Assembly: GCA_022819645.1 (NCBI GenBank)
Contig: JAJEGU010000009.1
Span: 1 to 59,593 of the forward strand
Origin: Pseudomonadales bacterium
GTDB lineage: Bacteria > Pseudomonadota > Gammaproteobacteria > Pseudomonadales > Pseudohongiellaceae
Length of the DNA stretch: 59,593 bases
Direction of reading: 5' to 3'
This document shows positions 9,765 to 20,910 of this stretch, in pieces; the first letter of the stretch is position 1, and each line of letters starts with the position of its first letter. The translations under genes and the position numbers were made by a program. The notes beneath the pieces are model-generated. The model made no database searches, had not been told where the DNA came from, and saw only the letters and a program-made list of their open reading frames with translations.

Positions 9765-10325
9765 ATGGATGCAATTGAAGCACTTCTGGGCCGGAATTCG
9801 GCGCCCCGACTGGAGGCGCCGGGGCCGGACGCGGAACAGTTGGATACGATTTGCCGGGCGGCGCTGCGGGCGGCGGACCATGCCCGGCTCAGGCCCTGGC
9901 GCTTCCTGCTGGTGCGGGGGGAATCGAGGCGGAAGCTGGGCGATCTGTTTGTCGCCGCCGCCCTGGAATCGGCGCCGGAAATGACGGCCGCGGAAAAGGA
10001 TCGGCTGCGGGGGAAGACCTTGCGGGCGCCGTTGATCATTGTGGTGATCGCCAGCCACCGGGAGCATCCCGGGGTGCCCGGAATCGAGCAGGACCTTTCC
10101 GCGGCAGCGGCTGCCCAGAACCTGCTCAATGCCGCCCACGCTCTGGGCCTCGGGGCCATGTGGCGCACCGGCTCCATGGCTTACCATCCCCGGGTGGAGC
10201 GGGGACTCGGCCTGGGCGAGGCGGAGAAGATCATCGGCTTTGTGTACCTCGGCGCCGTCAGGGGCAATCCCAAAACGCTTCGAGAGGAAGACCCGGCGAA
10301 CTATTTTGCGGAATGGCTGGCATGA
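9765..10325 (+). CDS. Nitroreductase family protein (YdjA-like)
   Basis: A 186-residue protein of the small FMN nitroreductase type. Visible signatures are the N-terminal LLGRNSAPRLEAPGP and RAADHARLRPWRFLLV (FMN phosphate contact region), then AAAAAQNLLNAAHALGLGAMWRTG and GFVYLGAVRG. It probably reduces nitro or quinone-like compounds with NAD(P)H; true substrate unknown. ATG at 9765 fits the family start; no clear ribosome site is seen. The stop overlaps the next start by 4 bp (ATGA), so the two genes are probably translationally coupled. Confidence 0.88.
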   Translation: MDAIEALLGRNSAPRLEAPGPDAEQLDTICRAALRAADHARLRPWRFLLVRGESRRKLGDLFVAAALESAPEMTAAEKDRLRGKTLRAPLIIVVIASHREHPGVPGIEQDLSAAAAAQNLLNAAHALGLGAMWRTGSMAYHPRVERGLGLGEAEKIIGFVYLGAVRGNPKTLREEDPANYFAEWLA

Positions 10326-10726
10326 GCGGTCGCAGCATCGCCATGAATTGCTGGAAGTGCGATCACCGCATGAACCATGTGCCGCTGCCCTTTTCCCGCT
10401 ATGAGGAATGTGAAAAATGCAAGGTTGACCTGCACGTCTGCTACGCTTGCCGGCATTATGACCCGGCGGTGGCCGACGCCTGCCGCGAGGACCGGGCGGA
10501 TTTCGTGCTGGACAAGGACCGCGCCAATTTCTGCGATTACTTCCGGCCCGGCAAGAACGCCTGCCGCGGCAAGGCGCGGTCCGAATCAAGAATCGCCGAG
10601 CAGCAGCTTGCCGCCTTGTTCGGTGAGGATGCCCCGGGGGATGACGAGGACGGGGGCAAGGCAGCCCCGAGCGAAGCCGATGCAGCCCTCTCCGAACTCA
10701 AGCGACTGTTCGGCGACGAAGACTGA
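10322..10726 (+). CDS. Cysteine-rich small protein of unknown function
   Basis: A 134-residue protein whose first half has CxxC pairs spaced like metal-binding knuckles (CWKC, CEKC, CYAC) plus further single cysteines (DAC, NFC, NAC). Its second half is acidic and ends in SELKRLFGDED. Start at ATG 10322 is supported by the ATGA overlap with the nitroreductase; Met-8 (10343) is an alternative. It probably binds zinc or an iron-sulfur centre (inference from cysteine spacing). The coupling to the nitroreductase suggests a shared process. I do not recognise a named family. Confidence 0.7.
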   Translation: MSGRSIAMNCWKCDHRMNHVPLPFSRYEECEKCKVDLHVCYACRHYDPAVADACREDRADFVLDKDRANFCDYFRPGKNACRGKARSESRIAEQQLAALFGEDAPGDDEDGGKAAPSEADAALSELKRLFGDED

Positions 10727-10749
10727 GGCCCGGAAGCGCGCGGGAATCC

Positions 10750-11325
10750 ATGCGAACCACCGTTTTTTCCACTCCCGTCATCACCCCCCTGCTGCGAAGC
10801 TTTTCGCGGCTGATGCTGGCCCTGATGGGCTGGAAGATCCGCGGCGGGGAACTCGAGCATCAGCGCTGCGTATTGATCGGCGCGCCCCATACCAGCAACT
10901 GGGATTTCCCACTGATGATCATGGCGGTGCTGGCGCTGAGGCTGCGGGTGTTCTGGATGGGCAAGCACACCCTGTTCCCCTTCCCTTTCGCCGGCCTGAT
11001 GAAATGGCTGGGCGGCATTCCCATCGACCGCAGCCGGCCGCACAACGTGGTGCGGGAGACCGTGCGGCAGTACGAACAACACAACGAGTTGATCGTCCTA
11101 GTGCCGCCGGAAGGCACCCGCAGCAAGGTGGAGCGCTGGAAGACAGGCTTTTACCACATCGCCAGCAACGCCGGCGTGCCGATCCTGCTCGGCTACGTGG
11201 ATGCGGGGAAAAAGGAAGCGGGTTTTGCGGATTTCTACCAGCCCAGCGGGAACGTGGAGCGGGACCTGGCGGAAATCCGCAAATTCTATGCGGGCAAGAA
11301 AGGCCTGAAAGCGGCCAATACCTAG
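10750..11325 (+). CDS. 1-acyl-glycerol-3-phosphate acyltransferase-like protein
   Basis: A 191-residue PlsC-type acyltransferase. The catalytic HX4D motif is APHTSNWDFP, and the second block is PPEGTRSK (phosphate-binding EGTR). Short hydrophobic segments fit association with the inner membrane. It is shorter than PlsC (~245 residues), as in the accessory acyltransferases of this superfamily, so its acceptor is uncertain. The stop codon TAG at 11323-11325 lies inside the CTAG edge of the family B palindrome that follows. Confidence 0.85.
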   Translation: MRTTVFSTPVITPLLRSFSRLMLALMGWKIRGGELEHQRCVLIGAPHTSNWDFPLMIMAVLALRLRVFWMGKHTLFPFPFAGLMKWLGGIPIDRSRPHNVVRETVRQYEQHNELIVLVPPEGTRSKVERWKTGFYHIASNAGVPILLGYVDAGKKEAGFADFYQPSGNVERDLAEIRKFYAGKKGLKAANT

Positions 11326-11490
11326 GAGTCTGCGCCGCAGGAATTCGCGAAAGCGAAAATTCGCTATCGCCGCGCCCCTGGCCGGTCGATTGAGGCGAAT
11401 ATTGGTGGATATTCAACGAAATCGAGCGGCTAGGGGCGTGGATGAGAGCGGATTTGCAGCCGTGAATTCCTGCGGCGCAGGCTCCTAGGA
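11323..11490. repeat. Full-length nested palindrome (family B)
   Basis: Opposite orientation to the copy at 3050 and nearly identical in sequence. Its left edge CTAG supplies the stop codon of the acyltransferase gene. Confidence 0.9.
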
Positions 11491-11538
11491 GCCCCCGACC
11501 CAACGCTTTCGCCCCGGGCAAGCTTCAAACGCGCCTGT

Positions 11539-11561
11539 GGCAGCGCCGCGATGGCGCTGCC
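11539..11561 (-). terminator. Possible terminator hairpin
   Basis: GGCAGCGCC-GCGAT-GGCGCTGCC, a perfect 9-bp stem just past the stop of the small periplasmic gene on the minus strand. There is no clear T-run after it, so rho-independent function is doubtful. Confidence 0.4.
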
Positions 11562-11571
11562 ATTCAGCGAA

Positions 11572-11937
11572 CTACAATAGCGCCTGCACCGCCGCCTTGG
11601 CTTCGTCGCTGGCGCCGTGGTTCAGGTCCATCACGACCTGGGCCAGGGACTTGGCCCGAGGGTCGGCATCTTCGGCTTCAAGAACCTGCGCCATGGCGGC
11701 CTTGCCGTCTTCGCTGGCGGAATGCTCGATTCCCATGACGGCGTTCGCCACCGCCTTGAAGGCGGGCCCGACGCCGTCATCGTCGACCAGCGCCTGCAAT
11801 GCCATCTTGTCGTCGTCGGACGGAAAGTGATTCAGGCTCATCAGCACCCCGGCGATGACTTCGGTAGCCTGGTCATTGTCGGCGTATACGAACGGCGCAA
11901 AAGCGCAGATCAGCACAGCAGCAATCAGTTTTTTCAC
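11572..11937 (-). CDS. Small secreted helical protein, unknown function
   Basis: A 121-residue product with a clear Sec signal peptide (VKKLIAAVLICAFAPFVYA, cleavage before DNDQ). The mature ~100-residue domain is acidic and alpha-helical, with related segments (VLMSLNHFPSDDDKMAL, VMGIEHSASEDGKAAM, VMDLNHGASDEAKAAV) that look like three internal repeats of about 35 residues. GTG at 11937 is chosen because GAGGAA lies 6 nt upstream. Probably periplasmic. No family recognised. Confidence 0.72.
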   Translation of the reverse strand: MKKLIAAVLICAFAPFVYADNDQATEVIAGVLMSLNHFPSDDDKMALQALVDDDGVGPAFKAVANAVMGIEHSASEDGKAAMAQVLEAEDADPRAKSLAQVVMDLNHGASDEAKAAVQALL

Positions 11938-12042
11938 CTGGATTTCCTCTGGAAAAATGTTTTGGAAAAAGCAGTGTACCACCGGCGCGGGCGGAGTAAA
12001 GGGTTGTTGGCATGATTCTTGGAACCGGCATCTTCTTATTTC

Positions 12043-12080
12043 GTCATTCTGCGACTCCGCTTCGTTCCGCGCGGAATGAC
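12043..12080. repeat. REP-like element (family C), short
   Basis: GTCATTCTGCGACTCCGCTT..CGCGCGGAATGAC: a half-site closed by its inverted end. Lies between the small secreted protein gene and the permease gene. Confidence 0.75.
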
Positions 12081-12092
12081 CCGGGTGGGGGC

Positions 12093-12800
12093 TCAGAACC
12101 AGTAGGAAAGCACTGCGGCGAGGCCGGCCATGCCGCACAGTACCAGGGAGCCGAGACGAAGCATTCGCGAGGTGATCAGATGCACCGAGCGCATGGCGAG
12201 CCAGTAGCCGAGCAGGGTTGCCGGCAGGAAAGGCAGGGACAGCAGCGCTTGCTCCGGGCCGAAGCGGTCCACCGTGGCCAGCATCATCAGGGTCAGCAGG
12301 CAACTGACGATGAAGAAGGCCGCCATGTTGGCGCGGATGAAATCCACCGTCTGATGCTGCAGCACCAGCGCCATGGGAGGGCCTCCGATGGAGGTGCTGG
12401 TGCCCATGAAACCCGACAGGAATCCGGCGCTGAACATGGCCGGGCGGGTGGGTCGAAACTCCACCCGGCCGAGGCTGAGCCAGACCGCGGCAAGCACCGA
12501 AAGGCCAAGCCACAGGCCCAGGGTGCGCTGGTCAATCCAGAACACGAGCAACCCCCCGGCCACGGTGCCGGGAATCCGCCCGTAAATGGCGAACTTCAGT
12601 CCGCTGAAGGAAATCGACTGCCGAAAGCGCCAGGCATTGGCCAGGGAAAGCGTCAGCGCAGCCACCGTAATCGGCGCCGGCACATAGTCGGGGTTGATGA
12701 AAAACAGCAGCGGCGCCGCAATCACCGCCAGGCCAAAGCCAATCGCAGTCTGCACAAAAGACCCGGCCAGAACAATCAAAGTCGCGAGCAGCACTTCCAC
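12093..12800 (-). CDS. TauE/SafE family permease
   Basis: A 235-residue protein with about seven to eight hydrophobic helices and the family's conserved blocks (GSFVQTAIGFGLAVIAAPLL, FLSGFMGTSTSIGGPPMAL). The family exports sulfite, sulfonates or other anions across the inner membrane; the substrate here is unknown. GTG at 12800 is chosen because AAAGG lies just upstream. A family B palindrome begins 20 bp before the start. Confidence 0.88.
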   Translation of the reverse strand: MEVLLATLIVLAGSFVQTAIGFGLAVIAAPLLFFINPDYVPAPITVAALTLSLANAWRFRQSISFSGLKFAIYGRIPGTVAGGLLVFWIDQRTLGLWLGLSVLAAVWLSLGRVEFRPTRPAMFSAGFLSGFMGTSTSIGGPPMALVLQHQTVDFIRANMAAFFIVSCLLTLMMLATVDRFGPEQALLSLPFLPATLLGYWLAMRSVHLITSRMLRLGSLVLCGMAGLAAVLSYWF

Positions 12801-12820
12801 CTTTCCACCCTTCCACCACT

Positions 12821-12895
12821 CCTAGGAGCCTGCGCCGTAGGAATTCACGGCTGCAAATTCGCTATCGCGAATTCCTACGGCGCAGGCTCCTAGGT
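12821..12895. repeat. Short family B palindrome
   Basis: Internally deleted form. The arms CTCCTAGGAGCCTGCGCCG and CGGCGCAGGCTCCTAGG enclose only GAATTCACGGCTGCAAATTC..GAATTC, so the inner nested stem is missing. Confidence 0.88.
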
Positions 12896-12965
12896 GGTTC
12901 TTGCTCCCGAACCTGCCGTGGGCTCATGAAAACCTTTCCATTGCCGCCGGGAAGCCCTCCACTCC

Positions 12966-13347
12966 GTCATTCTGCGCGAAGCGAAGCGTAGTCGCAGAAT
13001 CTCTTTGGGGATTCTGTGTGAGTGTGCATGCCTTCCCTGGCGCGGCTACAGTGGTTTCGCCAAACCCCAGCCTCGACTTCCCAGCCGCCGAGCATAGCTC
13101 GGCGGCGCTCGGGACTGCGCACGAAGCTGCGCTTCGTAAACGCTTGCCCTCGCCCTTGTCGAGCCGTTCGGCTCTCAAAGAGCTCTGCTCTTTGCCGGCT
13201 ATGCCGGTCGGGCCTCACCCCGCGACTGCGCGCGGGATGACCATAGCGAGCGCGCTCAGCGCCATAATGAGAATTGCGGCTCCACAGGCGGTTCGCTTGA
13301 GCGGGAACCGGCGCTTGTTTATCATTGCCGGCCTTTCGCAGGCCGGG
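12966..13347. repeat. Split REP pair enclosing a chain of short hairpins
   Basis: Family C half-sites at 12966-13003 and about 13213-13241 bracket a row of unrelated hairpins: GCCGCCGAG-CATAG-CTCGGCGGC region (13084-13106), CGAAGC-TGC-GCTTCG (13122-13136), GAGCC-GTTC-GGCTC (13161-13174), AAAGAGC-TCT-GCTCTTT (13177-13193), GCCGGC-TAT-GCCGGT (13194-13209), and CCGGCCT-TTCGC-AGGCCGG (13329-13347). The 577-bp gap before folD holds nothing else recognisable. Confidence 0.75.
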
Positions 13348-13377
13348 GACGCAGCCTCCGGCGTGTCCGTTTCTTTC

Positions 13378-14283
13378 ATGGAATCCAAGGCCGTGCAGAT
13401 ATTAGACGGAAAGTCCTGCTCCAAACAAATTCGCCGCGAAATCAGCGACCAGGTGGCGCATTTGCGGGCGGCCGGGAAGCGAGTCCCGCATCTCGCGGCG
13501 ATACTCGTGGGGGATGACGGCGCCAGCGAAACCTATGTGGCCAACAAGGTGCGGGACTGTGACGAAGTCGGCTTCGATTCCACTGTGCTGCGACTTGACG
13601 CCACAACCAGCGAAGCCGAATTGCTTGCCAGGGTCGCCGAACTCAATGCCGACGAGTCGATTGACGGCTTCATCGTGCAGGTTCCCCTCCCCGGTCATAT
13701 CGACGAGCAGAAGGTTACCCTGGCCATCGATACCGCCAAGGACGTGGACGGCTTCGGCCCGGAGAATGTGGGGCTGATGTGCCTCGGCCTGCCGTCCTTT
13801 GTGACTGCAACCCCCAACGGCATCATGGAGCTGCTCGCCCGTTACCGGATCGAAACCGAGGGCAGGCACTGTGTCGTGGCGGGCCGCAGCAATATCGTGG
13901 GCACTCCCCTTTCGATCCTGCTGTCGCGCAACTCCCGGCCAGGCAATTGCACTGTCAGCATCGCCCATAGCCGCACCCGCGACCTGAAAGCGCTTTGCGC
14001 CTCCGCCGACATCCTGATTGCCGCCATCGGCCGGCCCGGATTCATTACTTCGGACATGGTCAGGGAAGGCGCGGTAGTGATCGACGTGGGAACCACCCGG
14101 GTGGCCGACGCTGGCCGGCCTTCAGGTTTCCGGCTGGCGGGGGATGTGGATTTTGACGCGGTGGCGCCCAAATGCTCGTGGATTACGCCGGTGCCCGGCG
14201 GCGTCGGGCCCATGACCCGGGCGTCACTTTTGCAGAACACGCTCAAGGCTTACCGCAGAGCGCAAGGTGAAAACGATGTTTGA
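13378..14283 (+). CDS. folD: Methylenetetrahydrofolate dehydrogenase/cyclohydrolase
   Basis: Bifunctional one-carbon enzyme: oxidises 5,10-methylene-THF with NADP+ and hydrolyses the methenyl form to 10-formyl-THF. The 301-residue product has the substrate-side motifs ([17 protein letters not shown] with catalytic Lys, [14 protein letters not shown]) and the Rossmann half ([14 protein letters not shown], ending [11 protein letters not shown]). ATG at 13378 matches the family N-terminus ([14 protein letters not shown]). The frame is open far upstream, but that stretch is repeat sequence. It overlaps the following aminotransferase by 8 bp. Confidence 0.96.
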   Translation: MESKAVQILDGKSCSKQIRREISDQVAHLRAAGKRVPHLAAILVGDDGASETYVANKVRDCDEVGFDSTVLRLDATTSEAELLARVAELNADESIDGFIVQVPLPGHIDEQKVTLAIDTAKDVDGFGPENVGLMCLGLPSFVTATPNGIMELLARYRIETEGRHCVVAGRSNIVGTPLSILLSRNSRPGNCTVSIAHSRTRDLKALCASADILIAAIGRPGFITSDMVREGAVVIDVGTTRVADAGRPSGFRLAGDVDFDAVAPKCSWITPVPGGVGPMTRASLLQNTLKAYRRAQGENDV

Positions 14284-15475
14284 AAATTTGCAGGCGCTGC
14301 CGCCGGACCCGATTCTGGCCCTGACGCCGGCCTTCCGGGCCGATCCCAACCCACGCAAGATCGATCTCGGCGCAGGCGTCTACAAGGATGAGCAGGGCGA
14401 TACCCCGGTGATGCGGGCGGTGAAACAGGCCGAAAGCGAGCTGCTTGCGGGCCAGCGAAGCAAGGCCTACGTGGGCCCGGCCGGTGCCCAGGGTTTCAAT
14501 GAGGCCATGGCTTCACTGGCATTTGGCGATGAACTGCTTGCCTCGCTCGGCGACCGCCGGGTGAGCCTGCAGGCGCCGGGGGGTTGCGGCGGCCTGCGGC
14601 TGGCCGCGGAATTTCTCGCCCAGGCCAATCCGGACGCCACGGTCTGGCTGAGCGATCCCACCTGGCCCAATCACAGGCCCCTGCTTGGCGCCGCCCGGCT
14701 CAGGATCGAAAGTTATCCCTACTACGATTTCAGCTCTCATTCGGTGCGCCTTGACGCCATGCTCGACCGCCTGTCCGGCGCCGCCGCGGGCGATGTGCTG
14801 TTGCTGCACGGCTGCTGCCACAATCCCTGCGGCGCCGATCTTGCGGCGGAGCAGTGGCGGGCGGTGCGCGATCTCGCCCTGGACAGGGGGCTTGTGGTAC
14901 TGATCGATATGGCCTACCAGGGCCTCGGCGACGGGCTCGAGCAGGATGTCGCCGGTGTGCGGATGCTGGCGGAAGCCCTGCCCGAGTTGCTGCTGGTAAG
15001 CTCCTGTTCGAAGAATTTCGGCCTGTATCGCGAGCGAACCGGCGCCCTGTCCGCAATCTGCGCATCGGCAACCGTGGCCAGGGCCGCCGCAAGCCGGCTA
15101 GCGGCCACGGCCCGGGCGAACTGGTCCATGCCTCCAGACCATGGCGCCGCCGTTGTGCAGACCATCATGGAGAACCCGGCCCTGCGGGCGGACTGGGAGA
15201 CGGAACTGGGTGAAGTGCGGGGCCGCATCAATAGCCTGCGGGCGTCTCTGGTGCGGGCCTTGCGGGAAGCCGGCCTGAGCCGGGATTTCGGTTTCATCGA
15301 GCGCGAAAAAGGCATGTTTTCCTTTCTCGGCGTGACACCGGAGCAGGCGGAAACCCTGGTGAGCCGATACAGCATCTATCTGGTGAAATCGGGTCGCATC
15401 AATATCGCCGGCATCAATCGGGCCAATATCGGCTATCTGACCGACAGTCTCGCGGAACTGCTGGCCGGAGACTGA
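14276..15475 (+). CDS. Aspartate/aromatic aminotransferase
   Basis: PLP-dependent class I aminotransferase of the AspC/TyrB group, 399 residues. The N-terminus [33 protein letters not shown], the [10 protein letters not shown] block, [12 protein letters not shown] and the active-site [14 protein letters not shown] (PLP lysine) are all typical. It moves amino groups between aspartate or aromatic amino acids and 2-oxo acids. AspC and TyrB cannot be separated by eye. ATG at 14276 has AAGGTG upstream, and the start lies inside the end of folD, implying coupling. Confidence 0.93.
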   Translation: MFENLQALPPDPILALTPAFRADPNPRKIDLGAGVYKDEQGDTPVMRAVKQAESELLAGQRSKAYVGPAGAQGFNEAMASLAFGDELLASLGDRRVSLQAPGGCGGLRLAAEFLAQANPDATVWLSDPTWPNHRPLLGAARLRIESYPYYDFSSHSVRLDAMLDRLSGAAAGDVLLLHGCCHNPCGADLAAEQWRAVRDLALDRGLVVLIDMAYQGLGDGLEQDVAGVRMLAEALPELLLVSSCSKNFGLYRERTGALSAICASATVARAAASRLAATARANWSMPPDHGAAVVQTIMENPALRADWETELGEVRGRINSLRASLVRALREAGLSRDFGFIEREKGMFSFLGVTPEQAETLVSRYSIYLVKSGRINIAGINRANIGYLTDSLAELLAGD

Positions 15476-15482
15476 CTCAGCG

Positions 15483-15510
15483 CCGGGAGCCTGCGCCGCA
15501 GTCTCCTGTT
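15483..15510. repeat. Family B arm remnant
   Basis: GGGAGCCTGCGCCGCAG followed by TCTCCTG: a short, collapsed version of the family B arms between two convergent genes. Confidence 0.55.
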
Positions 15511-15512
15511 TT

Positions 15513-15833
15513 TCAGCGCTGGTCTTCAGCCGGCTTCTGGCAATTCCAGCAGATGGCGAAACCTGCGTCGTTCCATTCCCGGCAGCGGCGGCAGCGCCAG
15601 TCCGGGCGATGGTCGTCCCCGCCTTCCAGATACTCTTCGACGATACCCCGGGCGCGATTGTAGTCCACCGGCCGCTCGACCCAGACTTCGGGCCAGCTTT
15701 CCAGAAAAGGCACCTCGCCATAGGCGGAAGACAGGTCGGCATTCCTGACCACCGCCTTGATGCCGGCAACCTCCAGCAGATTCCTGATCTGCCAGACGTC
15801 TATGGTATTTTCAGAGCTGAATACCCGCTTCAC
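15513..15833 (-). CDS. DUF2007 domain protein with zinc-ribbon tail
   Basis: A 106-residue protein. The N-terminal ~70 residues are a DUF2007-type signal-transducing domain (MKRVFSSENTIDVWQIRNLLEVAGI..VWVERPVDYNRARGIVEEYL). The C-terminus has four cysteines in the pattern CRRC..CWNC, a zinc-ribbon or RanBP2-type finger. Function unknown. The combination is a recognised architecture in proteobacteria (from memory). Confidence 0.82.
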   Translation of the reverse strand: MKRVFSSENTIDVWQIRNLLEVAGIKAVVRNADLSSAYGEVPFLESWPEVWVERPVDYNRARGIVEEYLEGGDDHRPDWRCRRCREWNDAGFAICWNCQKPAEDQR

Positions 15834-15879
15834 GATGATCTATCTACCCGTGTAACTGCCTCATTCTCCATAAAGCCCC

Positions 15880-15963
15880 GCCATTCTGCGCGTAGTCGCA
15901 GAATCTCGGGAATTGACCTCCCAGGGAGATCCTGCGACTCCGCTTCGCTACGCGCAGGATGAC
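15880..15963. repeat. REP/BIME-like pair (family C)
   Basis: CCATTCTGCGCGTAGTCGCAG and the inverted GATCCTGCGACTCCGCTTCG..CGCAGGATGAC half, about 20 bp apart, between the DUF2007 gene and murJ. Confidence 0.85.
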
Positions 15964-15978
15964 TGGAAGCGGCCACAC

Positions 15979-17562
15979 TCATCGCAGCAGATGCCTCGGC
16001 CGCAGGCCGCAGAGCCAGAGCGGGGCGGCATAGGCCAGCAGCCCGCCCAGCACCAGCAGGGAAAGCTGCCATACCCGGGCGCCAATGGACCATTCCAGCC
16101 ATTCTCGCCAGGGGCCGGCCAGGCTCAGCAGCGCCACGGTCATCGCGCCATTGGCCGCGACCAATTGCAAAAGCAGGCGGGGCCAGCCGGGCTGGAACCG
16201 AAAGACCCCGTCCCGCCGCAGTCCCCGCAGCAGCAGGGAGGCGTTGAGCGCAGCCGCCAGACTGGTGGCCAGGGCAAGCCCCACATGGGCGAAACCGGAC
16301 AGATAAAGGCCCAGATTCAGGACCATGTTCACGCTCATGGCGATCACGCCGATACGCACCGGCGTGCTGGTATTCTGCCGGGCGTAATAACCCGGCGCAA
16401 AGATCTTCACCGCCATGAAGGCGGTGAGTCCCAGGGCATAGGCCTTGAGGCTGGCGGCGGAGCGTTCCACATCGAAAGCCGTGAAATTCTCATTCTGGAA
16501 CAGCGTCACCAGCAGTGGCTCGGCAATCAGGATCAGGGCCAGGGTGGCCGGCAGGGCAATGAGGCAGACCAGCCGGAAAGCCCAGTCCAGGGTGGCGGAG
16601 AACTCCGCCATGGATTCGCTGGCGTGCTTGCGCGACAGGCTCGGCAGGACCACGATGGCGATGGCGATGCCGAAAGTGCCCAGTGGCAATTCCATCAGGC
16701 GGTCCGAATAATACAGCCAGGAAACGCTGCCGGTCACGAGCAGCGAGGCGATGATCGTATCGAACAGCAAATTGATCTGGCTTACCGAAACGCCGAACAG
16801 CGCCGGCAGCATCAGGCGCCGGATTCGCACAAGGCCTTCGTGCCCGGGGCTCGGCCTGGGCACCGGAAGCAGCCGGATATGCATGAGAAAGGGCAACTGG
16901 AACAGAAGCTGGGCGACACCGGCAATCAGCACGCCCCAGGCCAGCGCCAGCGCTGGCTCGGCAAGCCAGGGCGCGAGCAGGAAAGAGCTGCCGATGAGGG
17001 ACAGGTTGAGCATGGCCGGGGTAATCGCGGGTCCGGCGAAATACCCGTAACTGTTCAGTACCGCCCCGCACATCGCCGTCATGGAAATCAGCAGCAGGTA
17101 GGGAAAGGTGATGCGGAACATGGTGACGAAAGTGGCGAACTTGTCCGGCTCGTCGAGAAATCCATAGGCGACCACCGTGGCGAGAAGCGGCGCGGCGACG
17201 ACCACCACCGCGGTAATCAGCGTCAGCAGCCCGCCGAGGGCCGCCGCCACGGCATTGACGAGTTCCCGCACTTCGGCGTGGCTGCGCTTCGTTCGGTACT
17301 CCGACAGCACCGGCACGAAAGCCTGGTTGAATGCGCCTTCGGCGAAAAGCCGGCGCATGAAATTGGGAATCTTGTTGGCGAGGAAAAAGGCGTCCACGCC
17401 CTCGCTGGCGCCGAACAGGCGGGCGATGACCACATCCCGGGCCAGCCCGAGCATCCGGGACACCATGGTCATGGAGCCGGTAACGCCGCTCGACCTGAGC
17501 AGGCCGTCGTCGTTGGGAGCCGGGTCTCCGGCGCTGGCCGGACTGGCGTCGGATGAATTCAC
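15979..17562 (-). CDS. murJ: Lipid II flippase MurJ (MviN)
   Basis: Inner-membrane MOP-superfamily transporter that flips lipid II for peptidoglycan synthesis. The 527-residue frame has about 14 hydrophobic helices and the signature regions SMTMVSRMLGLARDVVIARL, ANKIPNFMRRLFAEGAFNQA and FVPVLSEY. The first in-frame start is GTG at 17562, giving a 30-residue hydrophilic N-terminal stretch before the first helix. No strong ribosome site is seen, so a start a few codons further in is possible. Divergent from rpsT. Confidence 0.95.
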   Translation of the reverse strand: MNSSDASPASAGDPAPNDDGLLRSSGVTGSMTMVSRMLGLARDVVIARLFGASEGVDAFFLANKIPNFMRRLFAEGAFNQAFVPVLSEYRTKRSHAEVRELVNAVAAALGGLLTLITAVVVVAAPLLATVVAYGFLDEPDKFATFVTMFRITFPYLLLISMTAMCGAVLNSYGYFAGPAITPAMLNLSLIGSSFLLAPWLAEPALALAWGVLIAGVAQLLFQLPFLMHIRLLPVPRPSPGHEGLVRIRRLMLPALFGVSVSQINLLFDTIIASLLVTGSVSWLYYSDRLMELPLGTFGIAIAIVVLPSLSRKHASESMAEFSATLDWAFRLVCLIALPATLALILIAEPLLVTLFQNENFTAFDVERSAASLKAYALGLTAFMAVKIFAPGYYARQNTSTPVRIGVIAMSVNMVLNLGLYLSGFAHVGLALATSLAAALNASLLLRGLRRDGVFRFQPGWPRLLLQLVAANGAMTVALLSLAGPWREWLEWSIGARVWQLSLLVLGGLLAYAAPLWLCGLRPRHLLR

Positions 17563-17660
17563 AGGGCAGCCGGAACGATTGACATGGACGGGCTAAAACG
17601 GCATAGTGTCGCACTTTTTTCAGGGCTGTTGGAATACGGCTGAACCCAGCGGAGGTCTCC

Positions 17661-17924
17661 TTGGCAAATTCCCCACAAGCGCGCAAGCGCGCCCGGCAAA
17701 ACGAGAAGCGGCGCCGTCACAATGCGTCCTTTCGTTCCATGGTTCGCACCAGCATCAAGAAGGTTCGCGCGGCGGTCGACGGCAAGGATTACGAGGCCGC
17801 CAACGCCGCCTATCAGGCTGCGGTTCCCGTCATCGACCGCATGGCGGACAAGGGCATTATCCACAAGAACAAGGCGGCCCGGCACAAGAGCCGGCTCAAT
17901 GCCGCCGTCAAGGCCCTGCAATAA
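17661..17924 (+). CDS. rpsT: Ribosomal protein S20
   Basis: Primary 16S rRNA-binding protein of the 30S subunit. The 87-residue, highly basic product shows the family N-terminus [18 protein letters not shown] and [10 protein letters not shown]. The start codon is TTG, placed 5 nt after a strong GGAGG. The E. coli gene also starts with UUG, which contributes to its autoregulation, so the feature is conserved here. The stop is immediately followed by a palindromic repeat. Confidence 0.97.
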   Translation: MANSPQARKRARQNEKRRRHNASFRSMVRTSIKKVRAAVDGKDYEAANAAYQAAVPVIDRMADKGIIHKNKAARHKSRLNAAVKALQ

Positions 17925-17985
17925 CCAGGAGCCTGCGCCACAGGAATTCACGGCTGCAAATCCGCTCTCATTCAGGCTCCTGGTT
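17923..17985. repeat. Short family B palindrome between convergent genes
   Basis: Arms AACCAGGAGCCTG and CAGGCTCCTGGTT are a perfect 13-bp inverted repeat around CGCCACAGGAATTCACGG... It fills the whole gap between the rpsT stop (17922-17924) and the proB stop (17986-17988), so it may act as a bidirectional transcript end. Confidence 0.85.
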
Positions 17986-20374
<2,389 letters not shown>

Positions 20375-20406
20375 TTAAGGTACCAAAATTACAATTCGAT
20401 GGGTGA

Positions 20407-20533
20407 AGGCAAGCGTTTTCGAAGCGCAGCTTCGAGCGCGGCCGCAACGGTACGGAGCTATGCTCCGTGACTGGAGTAAGCCATTGAATTCGCGAGCAAA
20501 ACAAAACCACGCTTTTGTTTTTCAGAGAATACC
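20407..20533. repeat. Hairpin-chain repeat (family A), inverse orientation, variant modules
   Basis: Contains GAAGC-GCA-GCTTC-type and ACGGAGC-TAT-GCTCCGT hairpins, then AGTAAGCCATTGAATTCGCG, the AAAACAAAA..TTTTGTTTT stem and the family edge CAGAGAATAC. The GGGAAGCTC and GGCAC modules are absent. Lies between rpmA and obgE. Confidence 0.82.
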
Positions 20534-20537
20534 AGGA

Positions 20538-20566
20538 GAAAAAGCCGCTGATTTGTCAGCGGCTTC
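20538..20566 (-). terminator. Rho-independent terminator after rplU-rpmA
   Basis: Read on the minus strand: AGCCGCTGA-CAAA-TCAGCGGCT followed by TTTTTC, a perfect 9-bp GC-rich stem with a T-run, 75 bp past the rpmA stop. Confidence 0.9.
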
Positions 20567-20640
20567 AGAAATTGGCGATCTGGCTCGGATGCCGTTCGGC
20601 GATTGCGGTTTCGGATTGGCCGAACTCAGGAACGAAACGG

Positions 20641-20901
20641 TCAGGCGGGGTTTACCACGTTGACGTATTTGCGTTTCCGGGGGCCCCTGACGGTGAACTC
20701 GACGATGCCGTCGGCCTTGGCGTAGAGGGTGTAGTCGCGACCGCAGCCCACTTGTTCGCCGGGATGGAATCGGGTGCCGCGCTGGCGCACGATGATGTTG
20801 CCCGCCTTGACGGTCTGGCCGCCGAAAAGCTTGACGCCAAGCCGTTTGGATATGGAATCGCGGCCGTTATTGCTGCTGCCGCCTGCTTTCTTGTGCGCCA
20901 T
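20641..20901 (-). CDS. rpmA: Ribosomal protein L27
   Basis: 50S subunit protein whose N-terminus reaches towards the peptidyl-transferase centre. The 86-residue product starts [16 protein letters not shown] and contains the typical [19 protein letters not shown] block. Nine bases after the rplU stop, in the standard rplU-rpmA operon. Confidence 0.98.
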   Translation of the reverse strand: MAHKKAGGSSNNGRDSISKRLGVKLFGGQTVKAGNIIVRQRGTRFHPGEQVGCGRDYTLYAKADGIVEFTVRGPRKRKYVNVVNPA

Positions 20902-20910
20902 GATTCTGCC

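Noticed and set aside
12901-13377. N-terminal extension of folD
   Set aside because: The frame is open but consists of REP and hairpin repeats; the family N-terminus starts at the ATG at 13378.
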